Part shown: positions 21,241 to 35,040 of the stretch, piece by piece
Layout of the letters: each line of letters starts with the position of its first letter
Position numbering within the stretch: position 1 is the stretch's first letter
From: Sipunculus nudus
Taxonomy: Eukaryota; Annelida; Sipuncula; Golfingiida; Sipunculidae
Assembly: GCA_026874595.1 (NCBI GenBank)
Contig: CM049320.1
Location: 49,302,714-49,366,713 of the forward strand
DNA length: 64,000 bases
Reading direction: 5' to 3'
Notes under the pieces: model-generated
Database searches by the model: none
Told to the model about the DNA's origin: nothing
The model's input: the letters and a program-made list of their open reading frames with translations, nothing else
Made by a program: the position numbers and the translations under genes

Positions 21241-22540
21241 ATATTCCTACAGGTAAGTCCCCACTGCTTATATCAGGGAGTCTTTAAGGTAAGAAAAAAG
21301 TGATTTGACAAAGCTCCCGTTGTCAGAAAGATCACCGTGTCGGGTACCATCACTCCTGGGAAGACGACGAAACAGTCGACCCATCACAAGGGCGTGAGAC
21401 GATCCGCTGTTTGTGGAGGCTTGATCAATGTCTTGCCACCTGGGCGACATAACTGGCTGAGCTGAATTGGACGCACGGCGTGTGATTAATTTTATTTATA
21501 TATTACGAATAGTATTTAACAGAAAATAAAAAAAAAAACAGTAAAAGGTAAATACGTCCTTACGTAATTTCATTATTTTCACGACAGTCTGTGATACCTG
21601 CTGTACAATAACATGGAGGTGCCTTACTCAAACGTTTTGTGTTTCACTAAATGAGCGCAAAATGGCACCGAGATAAAATATTTAGCGATTTTAACCTAAT
21701 TTTAACGAAAACAGATTAGGAGGTACCCCATTTGGATACCCAAAGTGTATGTTCCGTATAGTTCAGGTTTACCCCAATATTTTTGTTGTTTTCTAATTCT
21801 CGTTCTTTCTTTCTTCCGTTCTTTCTTTCTTTCTTTCTTTTTTTCTTTCTTTCACATTTACATAAAACAGTAACCACACAAAGGTAATAACAAATAGGTG
21901 TTTAATAAATATAGCACCATGAACAGGTATATATCATTGTGAGTTTTGAACGCCACACATCAGGTTCTGTTTTAGCTCCGTCATCAATGAACACCGTGTA
22001 TCAATCATAAGATAAGTAACAAAAACAGTTACTTAAATAAACGTACTTTGATCAGTATTTGCCCGAAAAAAAAAAAAAAAAAACAACAAGTAGGCTTCAG
22101 TTAAAGGGCGGTGGGTACTTAAGTATCTCATAATCATTGGTATGAACATACACTTTTTATCTACTAACATATATATATATAAGCATGGTAAAATCAAAAC
22201 AAATTAGAGTCTTTATTGCTGAAACAATATCACAGTTTTTGTTTGTTTGTTTTCTTAGGGAGTCATCTTGACATTTTTGTGTATTATTCCTAATTACTGA
22301 ACGCCCATATGATACATCTACATTGACAGTTATCGTACTGATATTCAGTGCCACAATGACGTTAACTGCTCACAGCTGTACCCATATTCACGAAACAGCT
22401 ACAATTAAAACGTCCTTGCATCACCGCATCTGCTGAAGCTACAATTGACACCAGCGCCACATGGAGACTTATACGTCCCTGCAGTCCTGAAATGAACGGT
22501 GATGATGCTGGTCAGTATGGAACTATTATTGTTTATATAA
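21241..22540 (+). pseudogene. Copy-B remnant of the 572-2,300 candidate gene
   Basis: The short first exon survives at 21,241-21,252 with its CAG|GTAAGT donor, but the initiator ATG reads ATA. The second exon starts at 22,259 after a TTTCTTAG acceptor. A TGA at 22,298-22,300 replaces the Cys codon seen in copy A, and further frame breaks follow (for example TAA near 22,406). Both splice signals remain while start and frame are lost. That fits decay of a duplicated gene, or a sequence that was never coding in either copy. Confidence 0.4.
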
Positions 22541-23790
22541 TGTCATATATATATATATATATATACAGCGAAACCTATTTAATAAGACCACCTGGCTTTT
22601 ACGACCACCCTTGTGGACTGAAACCATTCGCACTGGTTATTACTGACATTTGTGATAATACCTGAGTCCCAAGGGCGGATTTAGTGTGACGGTTATATAT
22701 ATATATATACACACACGCACACACACATATATATATATATAATTTTATATATGAATATGTATTGGTTATAGCCCATTGAAATGTTATGCATCGTTTAAGG
22801 TTTTACGAGGCATGTGTCATGCAAGGCAATTTCGAGGCGAAGCCGGGCGAATGCCATGATTGACACACGCCGAGGAAAACTTTACATGATGCATTATGTT
22901 CCTCTGGGCTATAACTGATTTGTTCAACATGCCCCGCCGCAGGGTTGAAGGTCTTTTTTTTGTCAGGTATTTTGTTGTAAATACTCCCGATCCTCATGGA
23001 GCCCCAACTTGGTCTAGCTTTCGCTTAACTTTATATAACCGGCGTAGTATATGTGGATACCGAAGAAAAAAAATAGCCAAAGAATAACTCCAAAACTTGC
23101 ATTAATTGCCGAGAAAAATATATATAAAATCAAATATGGTGTTAATGAGAGGGCAATATTTAATTCGGGGCTCAAAGAGAAATATATTCGAAGGACTTTA
23201 GCTAAATATAGTGTTTACAAATGAAAACAGGACTTTTTTGTAATACTGTGCAACCGCTCTGCTTGAAACCTCTCCTGATCAGAAACGACTATTTGCGTGG
23301 CCTTTCTCTGAGAAAAGTTGCCTGTTGGCAGGTGATTATATTGTTACAAATTTACGCAGAGGCTGCTGGCTCGAGTTGACTTGGGGAAAAATAGGAGCAG
23401 ATACTTTTTGCAGATTATCGCCACCGATTAATGCTCATCAAAGGTGCCGAAGTGTATTTTACATCTTTAACAAATCTTCGATGTATAATGCATATGATAT
23501 TTTGTAGCTGAGATATCAAAACGTTATCGTCATTCAACTTAAGCAGAATGTCTAGTTTTCTCAAAGGATTTTCCAAGGCTAAAGCACAGCGCATGATTTA
23601 CCGTGATTTACCATGTTTCCATGTAAGCTTTGACCAGTTAGATTGAGTTAATATGCTTATCAGAACAAACCGCGTGTATTCGTTATTTTAAAAGTCTCAT
23701 GCAACCTGACTTGTATGGTCACTTTAGGGAGATGTAAGTAGATTTGAAAGTACAGTTAGAACAAAGGAAAAAACACCGCATGTCTGACAA

Positions 23791-23850
<60 letters not shown>

Positions 23851-24233
23851 TTACGGCACTTGGAGCATTTTCCGGTAATAAAAATGCTTTAATAAACATA
23901 TTAATCAAACATAAAAAATATCATTGGAGTACATAACAGACACATGTAAAACCTAATACACCGCACGTGTACCGGGTACCGACTCAATTATGCACGCTAC
24001 ATAAGGAAAAGTATATGCAGCACGACAAAAAACTAACATTCTGAACCGTTCAGACCAGATAATTTACTGCGATGGCAAGACCAAATGTTATATTATTTTG
24101 CCTTTTACAGGTAACACTGCAGAAGCAGTTCAAAGTAGAGTATACAAATCTCATAATATATACAGAAAATGATACCGACGTGTTATAACACAGAATTTTA
24201 TGAGAGAGTTTGATGTAAAAATAAGTAACTTAC

Positions 24234-24565
24234 TCGCTTCCGCAAGTAGAACTGTCTTCGTTCGCCTTTTGGGTGCTGCTGCCGTCAACCAATCCATTGC
24301 AAAGCACTTGACAAGAAACCACACAGATATTATATATTAATACACATTTTTACATATTTGTGCATATATACGTATATATGTGGATAGAAAGTTAGATGTA
24401 TAGATAGATAGATGGATGAATGAATGAAATAATTATTAAAGATTTTGATTTTTCTGCATGCTTTTCGTGGAACTAATATAGGAAAGCAATTAGATATTAA
24501 CTAGATTCAGTAAACTTGGTAAACTCACCCATGGCTAACACGGCAAAAAAGATGAAAGCTCGCAT
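24234..24565 (-). CDS. Candidate small secreted protein, exons 1-2 (copy B paralogue)
   Basis: Exon 1 spans 24,565-24,529 and differs from copy A by one residue (Leu to Phe in the hydrophobic core). Exon 2 spans 24,306-24,234, with the same TCAAG acceptor and a GCGA|GTAAG donor. After the signal peptide the chain is shorter and more acidic than in copy A and contains one Cys (STCGS). Two third exons fit the phase. One at 24,066-24,033 adds a short tail ending GSEC and a stop. One at 22,486-22,405 adds 26 residues with three Cys spaced C-x5-C-x4-C, but it is antisense to the degraded plus-strand gene. RNA evidence would be needed to choose. Frame and splice sites survive despite divergence from copy A, which argues for a functional gene. 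Confidence 0.5.
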
Positions 24566-24636
24566 TTTCACAGAATCACGTTTCCACGTCCGGTCACGCC
24601 TGGGTCTGTTGAAGTGCGCGCCGGGAGTTGAAATTT

Positions 24637-24710
24637 GATATATAAAGTCTATGTGTCAGACCTGTTATTGGTTACTCAGCGCGCGGGATTTTTTAACTTA
24701 TTTTCATTGG
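24637..24710 (-). promoter_or_regulatory. Core promoter of copy-B minus-strand gene (CCAAT x2, TATA)
   Basis: Read on the minus strand, two CCAAT boxes (24,710-24,706 and 24,671-24,667) precede a TTTATATATC TATA box (24,646-24,637), about 75 bases before the ATG. Copy A keeps both CCAAT boxes (3,460-3,456 and 3,420-3,416) but has a weaker CATATACA at the TATA position. Confidence 0.5.
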
Positions 24711-26825
24711 TTGATCAGCTGAAGTGATCGCGTGGATAAATTGCCTAACCAGCATACACGTATCATATACTGCTGAAGCGAGATATCTTAAATATATGTC
24801 TCTCTGTCTCTGTCTGTCTCTCTGTTTGTCTGCCTCTCCCTCTCTCTCGTTAGCCATGGAGTGATTTATCCAGAATCAGTTATATCTTAGATTAGGTAAA
24901 CACAAGCAGCACTGACTTCCCCGCGTTTTCTTCAGTATGTGCTGTATTCAGGAAGCCTGAAAGATCAAGATAATGTATCCTGTGCTGCGTCCGTTCCAGT
25001 CCTTCCGGGCAAAGTATCAATTAGGTGCCATTAAAATACCAGTTTTTAGTATACTGAAGTTAACAACTGCTTAAAAGTTGTATTTTTTTATGGAATGTAT
25101 CATTCACTTGTGTATGTGGGCTAAAACACATAAGAAATTGTTCATCTTTTACGGAAAGTAGATTGAGAGGAAGTTGCAAGTCTAGGTTTGAACAGATAAG
25201 AAAACACCAAATACACAATACTTAAACAGATACTAAAACAACCATATCCTTATGGTCTGTTAGCTTTTTTTTCTATAATCAGTCTGGTTATATAATATAC
25301 TGTACTCACTAAATGGCGAAATCTTTGGAATTAATTGATGAAGACGGCACAGACTTAATGATGGTGTCTTAATACGATAAACTGTCATTAAGTTTGCGTC
25401 AGTGTTTATATTTGTAAAATATGTCTTCTTTATTGAACAATATGGGTTTCCTGTATCGGGTATAGCAATCATTTGAAATTTTTCAATAATGCATAAATCA
25501 TAGTTAAATTAATCATTTACCTGGGTCACTGCAAATTTTAGACAGATGGCTTTTGAATTTTCTAAAATCACTGAATGAACTCTTAAATTTTGAACAGCAA
25601 CCATTCACCGGGTGAACTTGCATTTATAGAGTATGATTTCAGCTTTATGTACGTTGGTTCTGCAAAACATAACGCCTCTGGCACATTTTATCCTGATTAA
25701 GATCTGAAGTCCCACACACCAAACTGTTTATTTACATCTGTTTATAGCTCGTTTCCAGAGAATCACACACCCCTGTATCATACAAATGTTCTAGCTGATA
25801 GAGTTCACTAAACTAATACTTAACACGCACATAAAATGTAAATACATCACCTCCACCGTTGTTTAATATCATCAAGGTTTGTTTTAACTGCGATATATCC
25901 GGTTGGTTTATGATTCGTTGGCACTCTCAGGGTAGCGCAGTGACTGTTCTACTGAACCAGCTCTATGTATAATCTCTTCGGTAAATCAAACATCAAACAT
26001 CATGTCAATGTAGATAGTATAAGCATAAAGTAAAACTTCCTTGTCAAACGGTACATGACGTTCCTGTACATCGGCCGACAATTCAAAATTGTGGTCATGA
26101 GCTCATACCAAGTATCACATTGGCTATATAGTATGAATGAGTCATATGCATAATACCATTTTCATTTTCAGTTGTGAGGAACAAAACAATGTATAGCAAT
26201 ATCGAGATAAAGCATGTCTGAAACAGGTCTACCCAATGCTAATAACGCGGCATTATAGACCACCAGTGCGAACACTTTAGTATCAGCCCTTGTCCGTCAA
26301 GGAGACTGAACTTATATAAATATTGTTGCCGAGATTTATTATCAGAAAAGGTATGGCAAATCACTGCTTGAGATGTTAACGATTATGTATTCGGCTACAC
26401 GGCAGTGTTTAACTTATGCACAGGGGTTTTTCATATATTTTTTATTTATTTAATTAAATCTATATAAATTCCTTATCTCTAAACGTATAATAGCAACTAT
26501 TGTAAATAGCCCACATTGCCCCTGTTAAATGTTCAGAGGGTTTAATTTTGCACATTTTCTATCATAAGGTGTCATTATATACCAGCTAGGAAAACCGTTT
26601 GTTAGACCTGGAATGTCCCCGAAAAATCTGATCCGTTTCGAATAAAACCTTGCGCAGTTAGCACTGGGCTCGGCCGCATCTGTGGATTGATGATAAAAAA
26701 AGAAACGGCCTCCCCTTCTTTTCACTTATTCCTTCCATTTTTCAGGTGACATAATAATGTGTTCCGTACATCCCGGTTTCATCATTCACAAAATTGATTT
26801 ATATAAAAAATATATATGTAAAATA

Positions 26826-27591
26826 CAGTGGAACCTCTCCTAGTGGGCACCTCTATAAAGTGGACACTTTTGGACAGTCCCGTTCTTTTCTCTTTATTAT
26901 GTTTAGCTAATGTGGACACCTCTATTTCTCTAAAGTGGGCAGTTTTCGAGAGCTAATGTGGGCACTTCACGGATTTTCAAGGTTGAACTATCTCATTATA
27001 TTAACTTTGTAAGCCTTCTTTATGGTGCTTTTAAAGTTATAAAGAATATATTGTCTTAATTATTAATTAATAATAATCATAAATTTTAATTGTGACAATC
27101 AGGATTCAGTCACTTCAAGTGACTGGATTAATGTTTTTGTTTTACTTACTTTTCACCTTGATATGAGTGTTCTCTTAAGATGATAGTATTTAGATTAGTA
27201 ACGTACTGTCTTTGCTTTTTTTACTCTTGTATTCTTTTTATCAGAAAATGACTAGATTTAAAAAAATATATTATTAAGAATTATTACTTTATTACCTTTT
27301 ATTTTACTTATTTTTTGTCCATACATTCATGTTATAAAAATACACATTTTCTAACAAATGTCTTGATAATTAGAAATAAAATGTCACTGAAAAACTTATT
27401 ATTAAATAAAGAGAGATGATACATGAAATAAGTTTATTTAGTAATCTCAAAACATGAGTAATTATAGCAATATATCATACTGGGGGGCAGCACTCTTATG
27501 TGCTTGCCTTTATCTCCATATAGTGGGCACCTCTATCAAGTGGGCAATTTGGTCCAGTCCCTAGGGTGCCCACATTATAGAGGTTTTACTG
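26826..27591. mobile_element. MITE, 766 bp, TA target site
   Basis: The left end CAGTGGAACCTCTCCTAGTG pairs with the right end CACATTATAGAGGTTTTACTG as inverted repeats, and TA flanks both sides. GTGGGCAC and GTGGACAC words repeat near both ends. The matching place in copy A (about 5,975) is an unoccupied site. TA duplication and CAGT ends point to the Tc1/mariner-pogo superfamily, non-autonomous. Confidence 0.8.
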
Positions 27592-28221
27592 TATATCATA
27601 AATCTGATATATTTCGGAGAAATTAGTTTCAGCTGCTCTTACACATCGTTTTTTAGCGAATGAGTGGAAACGATGTGGAAAATATACCAGAATCAGGCCT
27701 TTTGTTTTCATTTTATTTGTTCCACCTGCCAATCATACTAATCTTATTACTAGAAAACGTATTCACGTTTTTGCCACCGGTAACGTTTTTAGTGATGAAG
27801 GTTTGTGCAGGACTCAGTGTCCAATTTCGAGGAAAATAGCTGGTTTCATGGTTTAAGAGTTGCTGTCATGTTTCGTGAAATCACGATTCAAGCTAGCCTC
27901 CAAATCGTGAAACATAGGCCATCGTGTATGGCAAAGGTAAAAAAAAAATGAAACCAGCAAAAGAATCTATGCTTACATCCAAATATACCGGCATCTTGCT
28001 GTCTGCTGTATACGCAAACAATCTACTTACTTACATTTGAAAATGATTTTAATTCTCAGATTATTTACTAATGACAACTTTATGACTATTTAAAATCGAT
28101 AGAAATTGGAAAAAAACTTCAAGTAGCAGCAGAAAACCTTGCAAATAAAATTGCCGTCAACCCGGCATGAATGTGAAAAATAATTAGCAGATCTGATAGG
28201 TCTCTATTTTTAAAAGTAAAG

Positions 28222-28900
28222 CAAAAACCATTCTTCTTCTCTCCATTGTTACACTTGCTCTTTTTTAAATCTTTCTCGCACTCCTGCTTTTTTTTCTCTG
28301 TTGTTTGCTCTTCGTCTTGTGTTTTGTGCACTTTTATCCTCTTCTCCTCGCCCTTCCCCTTATTCTACTTCGTGATCTTCTTCTACTTATACTTTTTCTA
28401 CTTGCTCTCCTTCTCCTTCCTTTTCATCTTGTTCTTCATCTTCCATTTGTTGTTATTTGACTGATCTTCCCGTCTCAACCTTACTCTTCTTCACATTTCT
28501 ATTCCTGTTTTTCGCTTACTTCATTTTCTTCTTGTCTTCTTTTATTTCATCTTCTTTTCCACCTTTCGTCTAAATCTTCTTATCCTCCTCCCTCTTACTC
28601 TTGCTCGTATTCTCATACTTCCTCTTGTTTCCCTTCTTCTTTTTCTTATTCTTCCAAGACTTTTCATCTGTCTTCTTCTGTTACACATACTCACTCTTAC
28701 TATTTCTCTGATGCCTGCTCGCCTTAAATACCCTTATTTATCTCCTCCTTCTTTTGGCACTCATCTTACTCGTTTTCTTGTTCTATTTTTGTTTCTTCCT
28801 CCTCTTACTGTTCTTCTTTATTTTTTTCCTTGCTCTCCGGCTTGCACTCGTCTTGCTTTTTTCTCCTTTATTTTCTGTTATTCACTTTGATCTTCTCAAG
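28222..28900. repeat. Polypyrimidine tract, left arm
   Basis: Nearly 680 bases of C and T with few purines, rich in CTTCTT and TTCTCC words. It pairs as an inverted copy with the polypurine tract at 35,080-35,870. Serine/phenylalanine/leucine-rich open frames here are composition artefacts. Confidence 0.9.
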
Positions 28901-30254
28901 TGATCTTCTCTTTTGCTATTTTTATATTCTCTAATTTTCTCTTCTCTACTAAGTTTGTTTCTGCTGAGGAAAATTCCTCTGTTGAATTCCATGAGGAATT
29001 TGATTGTAATAAGGATGTAGATTCCTTTTGTGTCTCTGAAAAAGAGTTTATGACTGTCAATGCCAGTGTCAGTTCTTTGTTTGATGAAATTGCGGTAGTA
29101 AATTCATATCTGAAATGGAGTTACCTGAGCCATTCATACTTGATGGTTTTGTATCACTTTCAAGTGATTTTTCAGATTCTACCCCTATTAGAAATTTGAG
29201 TGACACTGGTTCAGGCCAAACTCTCATGTTAGCAAACATTTTGCCATTTACTCTTTAGTCGTTTAATTGCACATGCACTTGTTAATGGTGTTTTTTCAGA
29301 CAAGCATACGAGTTCCGCTTCACAGTGTAAATCAGATCTGATTTCTGGGAATATTACTGTGGGCATAAGAACTACTCTACCCTTTAAGAGAATTCAGTTG
29401 CCACTAGGCAATGATGTTGTAGGTGAAAAAGTACAGCTTGTACCAATAATGACAGAAAAGCCGTCACTTGATCAGGACATTGATCCTGAAATTCAAGAAA
29501 TTCCTAGTTTTTATCCTTCATGTGATGTAACTAGATCTATGGCCTAGAAAAAACACACATGAGGATAATGGTCCAGATAATAACTCTCTGGGAGTCACTG
29601 GTGACTCGTCTAACGACTCGCCCGTACAGTGTCAGGATTTTTTTATCAGAACTTATCGCGGAATAGCATATGGACCCTGATATTTCATGTTTGTTTCCCA
29701 GGGCAGTTTCTAAAGATGAACTGTAACAAAACCCAGTTTGTTAAAAATGGAGTGCTTATGCGTAAATGGCGACCACCTGATGTATGCGCTGATGATGATT
29801 GGGCCATCAAACGTCAAAGAGTAGTATCGCAATGAAATTCCAAGCATGGCACATGGGTCTCCTTTGTCTGGCCATTTAGGTATAAATAAAACTTATGCAA
29901 AAGTTAGTACACACTTCTATTAGGCTTATCTCTGGACAGATGTCGTACAAATACTGTGAATCATGCCGCATATGCCAGATGGTAGGCAAGCCCAATCAGA
30001 ATTCTCCAAAAGCCCCACTTCAGCCTATTCCTGCTTTCGAGGAACCATTTAGTAGGACTATTGTTGATTGTGTTGGACCACTGCCCAAAAAAAATCTGGA
30101 CATGAAGGCAATTTTTGGATTAGGAAAATCCGTCCAGGCTTGCAAAGGGTCTAATTTTATGCCTTGCTTTTTCCAGCAAGTTATGCTCGCGCTAGGTATA
30201 AAACGGTACAGCTCATCGCTATACCATCCTGAAAGTCGGAGCGTCCTCGAGTAA
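28900..30254 (+). pseudogene. Gmr1-like fragment inside the 8.6-kb element
   Basis: In order, the plus strand shows a protease motif LSDTGSGQT (about 29,195-29,225), linker GNDVVGEKV to VTRSMA (29,408-29,547), an integrase zinc-binding region with HGSPLSGH (about 29,853) and CRICQMVGKPNQ (about 29,962), then FSRTIVDCVGPLP and YHPES. The middle of the integrase core, with the second catalytic Asp, is deleted around 30,110. The fragment stops at 30,254 before any RT. A leader frame at 28,900-29,199 may be pre-protease sequence. It is the same family as the 8,230-19,640 relic, in the opposite orientation. Confidence 0.75.
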
Positions 30255-33200
30255 AAATTAGATAACTGAAAGACATGTAAGCTATAGAGATACGGCCACC
30301 TAATTCAAACGTTGGCATGATAATAGTAACAAATTGGGGAATGTTCTCTAAAATCTTTGAATATATATATATATATATAGATATATAGAAACTCTTCTCA
30401 TAAAGGAGAGTAAATGGTTTTTATTAACACAAACGTGTGTTTATCTATGTGTTATGCATTAACTAATTAGCGATATTCTTTTTGATTTTATCACACTTAT
30501 AGTATTTCATGCGTAACGTATACAAAGATAATGTTTGTCCAGTGACACACAGCTATAATATCCAGTTTGAAGGAGAAGAGAAAGAAAAAAAAGGAACAAG
30601 AATAAAAGGGACCTGAGAAGGTTACACAATTGGTATTATTTCGCAATTTAACAAAAGGATAAATTTGATGTTTTGAGTTCCGCTCTATTAATGGTCACCC
30701 CAACGGACGGAATGCGGACGAAGGCAGGTCGTTATAGTTAATATAACTTTCTATGAGCTTAGGTTATAAAAGAAGAAGAAGAAACAGAATACAAAACAAG
30801 GGACCCATGGGTCACGGCGCTCAGCTGATCGTGATTGGACTATAAATGTATAACCATTGCGATACTATATTGAGTCTATAAAGCTTATAAATATCGTGGG
30901 CATGTTGGGCTATTATAAGGGAATATAATGAAATAGTTGAGTAAATGGTTTATGAAATAACCTGACTGACGGATTAATGTAGAGTAAAATATAGTGGTTT
31001 AATTTTTATTTATTTAGAGAGGTTGAAAATAGTGATTTATTTGAGCAAATATGAATGCAATGTCAGTATACTACGCAATGGTAGAATGATGATAAGGCTT
31101 TTTGTTGAAGGATCTATAATGTACTGAAGTCTGCAAATTTCAATTTGACAGATATAATGTTATGATTAACTATGCTGTTGAAGGGAATTATGAATGTGTG
31201 ACTATACGACATGATATCGCTTTGGTCTTGACAAGGTTTTTTTTCATTTTGATGCCAAGCACGTTTACCTATTACACAATATTGACATAATTTCTTGCAT
31301 GTACATAGATACCTATGGACAAATAGTTATACAAAATATAAAAATATGAATATATCTGATTCATCTTGTTCTTTTTTACTGAGGCTGACATTGGGATTTG
31401 GTTCGGGAAAGGAATGAGTGAGGGCAGCAAGGAGGGTGACTGTAGAGAGAAAAGGAGAAAGAGATAGGAAACGGAGCATTTAACATTACTTAAACACCTG
31501 GAAGGTTAAAATCTAAAATATTATGAAATGTCGGTAAATTCTAAGAGGAAGAGGTAATTTAGGCCATGGTGGTTGTTATGATTAAAGAAATTGTTGCAAA
31601 TAATATTTTGAGATCTGACCATGCGGTTCCATTGGTTTCCCCTTTTGATAGGCATTGGACAGTTCAACAGTTTACACATTTGTCTAATGAGTTTTTTTAA
31701 ATCAACCTTTTCTATTTTTTAATATGTATACAGTTGCCATTACGTTCCCACTCCACAGGTGGAAGGACTTGATAGAGAGGCCGGGGGGGGGGGGGATTTA
31801 ATGGGGGTTACAACGCGTCTGTCTCTCTGTATTTTTTTTCTTTAATTATTAAATCTTACTCTATAGCAATACAACCATTGTTCACATTGCCAAGGAGCAA
31901 GGACTCAGTAGGATTGGAGAAGGGGATAGTAAGAGTTACAACACCTTTGCATATACATACAGGATATGAAATTTAATTCAACAGTGCTTTCAGGAAAATG
32001 TTTATTCATACATTAAATATTTAAAATAGGCAGAAAGATAAGGAACATAGCAAATTATTTTAATTCCCATTCTACTGAGCCAAGAGAAAATTAACAATAT
32101 TTGCATTAATTCATTTTTTCATTACATCAGTTTTTCCAAGGTATAAAAATGTTACTATATATTTACAGAATAACATATATATGTGAATATTTCAGTTAAT
32201 TCACATCTCTTAATTGCATCAACATCAGCTAATTAATCAGGTTTATAGTACCTCTCAATGGAATAGGGTGGAGGGAGGAAGGAAGGCATAAGGGTGAGAG
32301 AAAATGAGAGATAGAGAGAGCAGGGGAGAGAGAGAGAGAGAGAGCTAGACTGTCATGGGGAGAGCGAGAGAGAGATAAACTGCCAAACAGAGAGACTCTC
32401 TGGTAATTACTGAGAATTACCTACAGAGGCAGTGAGCCAGGAGTAAAGGGTTTATGTAATAACCTAGCACATTGCATACCACTGACTTGATGTAAACAAG
32501 ACATTGTGCTTGAAAACTTGAGTGAAATCTACAGTGTTTGATCAATTTGTTTCAAATTTCAGATTTAAACAGATATATTGCTTATGTGTACATGCTGTGG
32601 AATGTAATCCTAACCACTAACAGTCAAAAAAACATAAGCCATGGTCCGAATGCACAAATTTTGCAAAATTTAAGATACCAATTTTGAATTTATGCAACTT
32701 AAAATTAACATTTTAAAATTTAAATCAACGGACCAGTTGATCACGGCGCTTAGCTTTTATTCATGATCATAAAATAAGATTTGAAGGAAGGGGTAGTCCA
32801 ATGTTGATGTTGTGTGGTAATATAAGCTGCTTTATGAGGACGATGGCGTTTAACTCAAGTTATGTAACAATTTTGTTAAAATCCTTAGAGAGGGGTGTCA
32901 TTTATATTATTTACATTTGGAAAAGGAGTGTTATTGTCATACAGGTTTTGACTTTGACCTAATGACTTAATCTACATGGCAGCACAAGTGTTAAAAAAAA
33001 TGTCCACTGTAAGTCATGTTAATGATCATGCATGGTTTTTAAAAAGGATAAACTTTTATTCAATAGTTACAGGTTTCTCATACCCTAGAGTAGCTCTAGC
33101 ACAAATTATATGAGTGTTTAACTATTTATTAAAAAAAATTATTTGCAATTATTTGGCCAAATATAATTTTAATTAAAAATATTAACAGTAACATCTGAAA

Positions 33201-35040
33201 TTTTTTTAAAATAATATGATTGAAATAAATCATTATCAAAATCATATTATAAAATGTATTCATGAATCCATTCATGAATACATTTTGAAAGTATTTGCAC
33301 TCGCATTCAAATTTTTACCTGTATTGGTATTTGTATTCATATTCATGAACGAACTATTAATTTTTGTATTCATATTCAAATACAATAATAAAGTATTCAC
33401 TCAGTGTCTTGTATTTATTCATTTTCAGTCAAAGGAAACTATTGAGAATCCAAGATCTACAAATTTAAATAAGGATAATAAGTACCTGGTTTTATGGCTT
33501 TAATTTATAAAAAAAAACTGTTATGTTCACTTTTGAATACTGTCACATAACTTTCTACACACTACACATAGCAAGAAACTTATGACAATTTTAACATTAT
33601 AGACATTTTAACGAGAACTTGTCTTTGAGATCTGATTTTTTTTATCACATTCGAATATTTTTATTTTTAAAACATGTATCAGATGAAAAAAAAAGAAAAT
33701 TAATCTCAGCTATGAAACTAATACAGGTGTTAAAAATACCCCAAGGATAAAAAAACCTAATATATTTTACAAGGAGTAAGCTGGAGTTTGGAATGTTTAA
33801 TTTTTAATAACAGAAATATAGGAATAATGAAAATAAATTTTGATTATTTACCCAGTGTCATGTAACATCTCATACAGCCATGAGTCTTAAAGTCATTAGT
33901 CGAACATATTGACATCTTAAATGAGCACTTGTATGGGTGATATTTTAAATTTTTGACATATTTCAATTTTTTTAAAATTTTGATATAGATATAAACCAAC
34001 AAAATAAAAAGCTGGAAAAGACCGGAAAATTCAGATTAATTTAAATAATCAACTGCATCCTCGTCTATCAATAACTTGCTTCATATAATCCCTAATAGTA
34101 ATTTCATTTCATTACTATTTTTCATTTTATGACCCAATGGTGACTGCATGGTGTCATTTCAAATACATTTTCGGCCACCATGGATGATCCATGAAACATC
34201 AGTAATTCCAAGGTAAATCCCTGTTCCTCATTAACTGTAAATTTAAATTCCTTTTCCATTAATTTTTCTTAAAGTTGTTTTTATAAACCAATATTTTTAT
34301 AATTATTGTTTATTGTAATGTTTTGGCCAAAACAACTACTATAGGAGGAGGGGGGGGGGGGGGGGGGTGGACAATTAGATCCAGCTGAAGCCACTCAAGA
34401 GAAGGCTGGCAGCAGAATATCCCTCTTTTCAAGCATGCATAATTGGCCTGAAAAGTCAATATAGGGACATATACAGGGGCTCCAGTATAGCCTAGATGTT
34501 ACCTGAGCCAAAGTTGGGCAAAATTTGATCTACTGATTTTATATTATGCTATTAACTTATAAATTTTGAAAATTCAGATTTAATTTTCGGTATACAATTA
34601 AAACTTGATTTAATGAAGTTATATCCCTAAAAAAGTCCCTAGCTTCAGGTATTCATACTGTAAGTGAGGAAATATATTTCCTGATTTTTTACTAGGTGCA
34701 ATATGTTTGTGCCTATAACTTTGACAAATTACGCAAAACTGACCTAATTTTGGGTATGAACATAGGAAATGTATGGAAAAATATGCATATTTACCAGGAT
34801 TAAATTCAGATCAGCGGTTTTCATATTAGGCAGTCTTGTAGTGTAACAATGGGTTTTTAATGGAAAACGGAGGTTTTTCCTTAATATCTAAAAGAGACGA
34901 AGTCCTAGTGACCCAATTTTCGGTATTGTAGGAGATTATGGGGACATCTAACTGTATTTCAGATTCGTAGGTCCAACGATTTTAAAACGTGCCAGTTTAA
35001 CAGAAAGACGGACGGACGGACTGCTGACGGACAAAGGACC
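30255..35040. other. AT-rich interior of the 8.6-kb element, non-coding
   Basis: I see no coding domain. Notable items are (AT)n at 30,360-30,380, a G-run at 31,781-31,794, (GA)n at 32,308-32,344, a TATTCATGAAT-rich stretch at 33,215-33,420 and a G-run of about 18 at 34,348-34,367. The part 34,600-35,040 resembles the body of the hairpin-ended repeat. Confidence 0.5.
33215..33420. repeat. ATTCATGAAT-type degenerate repeat
   Basis: Repeated ATTCATGAAT, TTGTATTCATATTC and TTTGCACTCGCATTC words. Similar in style to ATTTGCATTT words at 62,690-62,870. Confidence 0.5.

Noticed and set aside
28246-28464. Phe/Leu/Ser-rich open frame
   Set aside because: It is the direct translation of the polypyrimidine tract, with no domain or codon signal.
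33216-33503. 95-codon plus-strand frame
   Set aside because: It overlaps an ATTCATGAAT-type degenerate repeat and has no splice context or domain.
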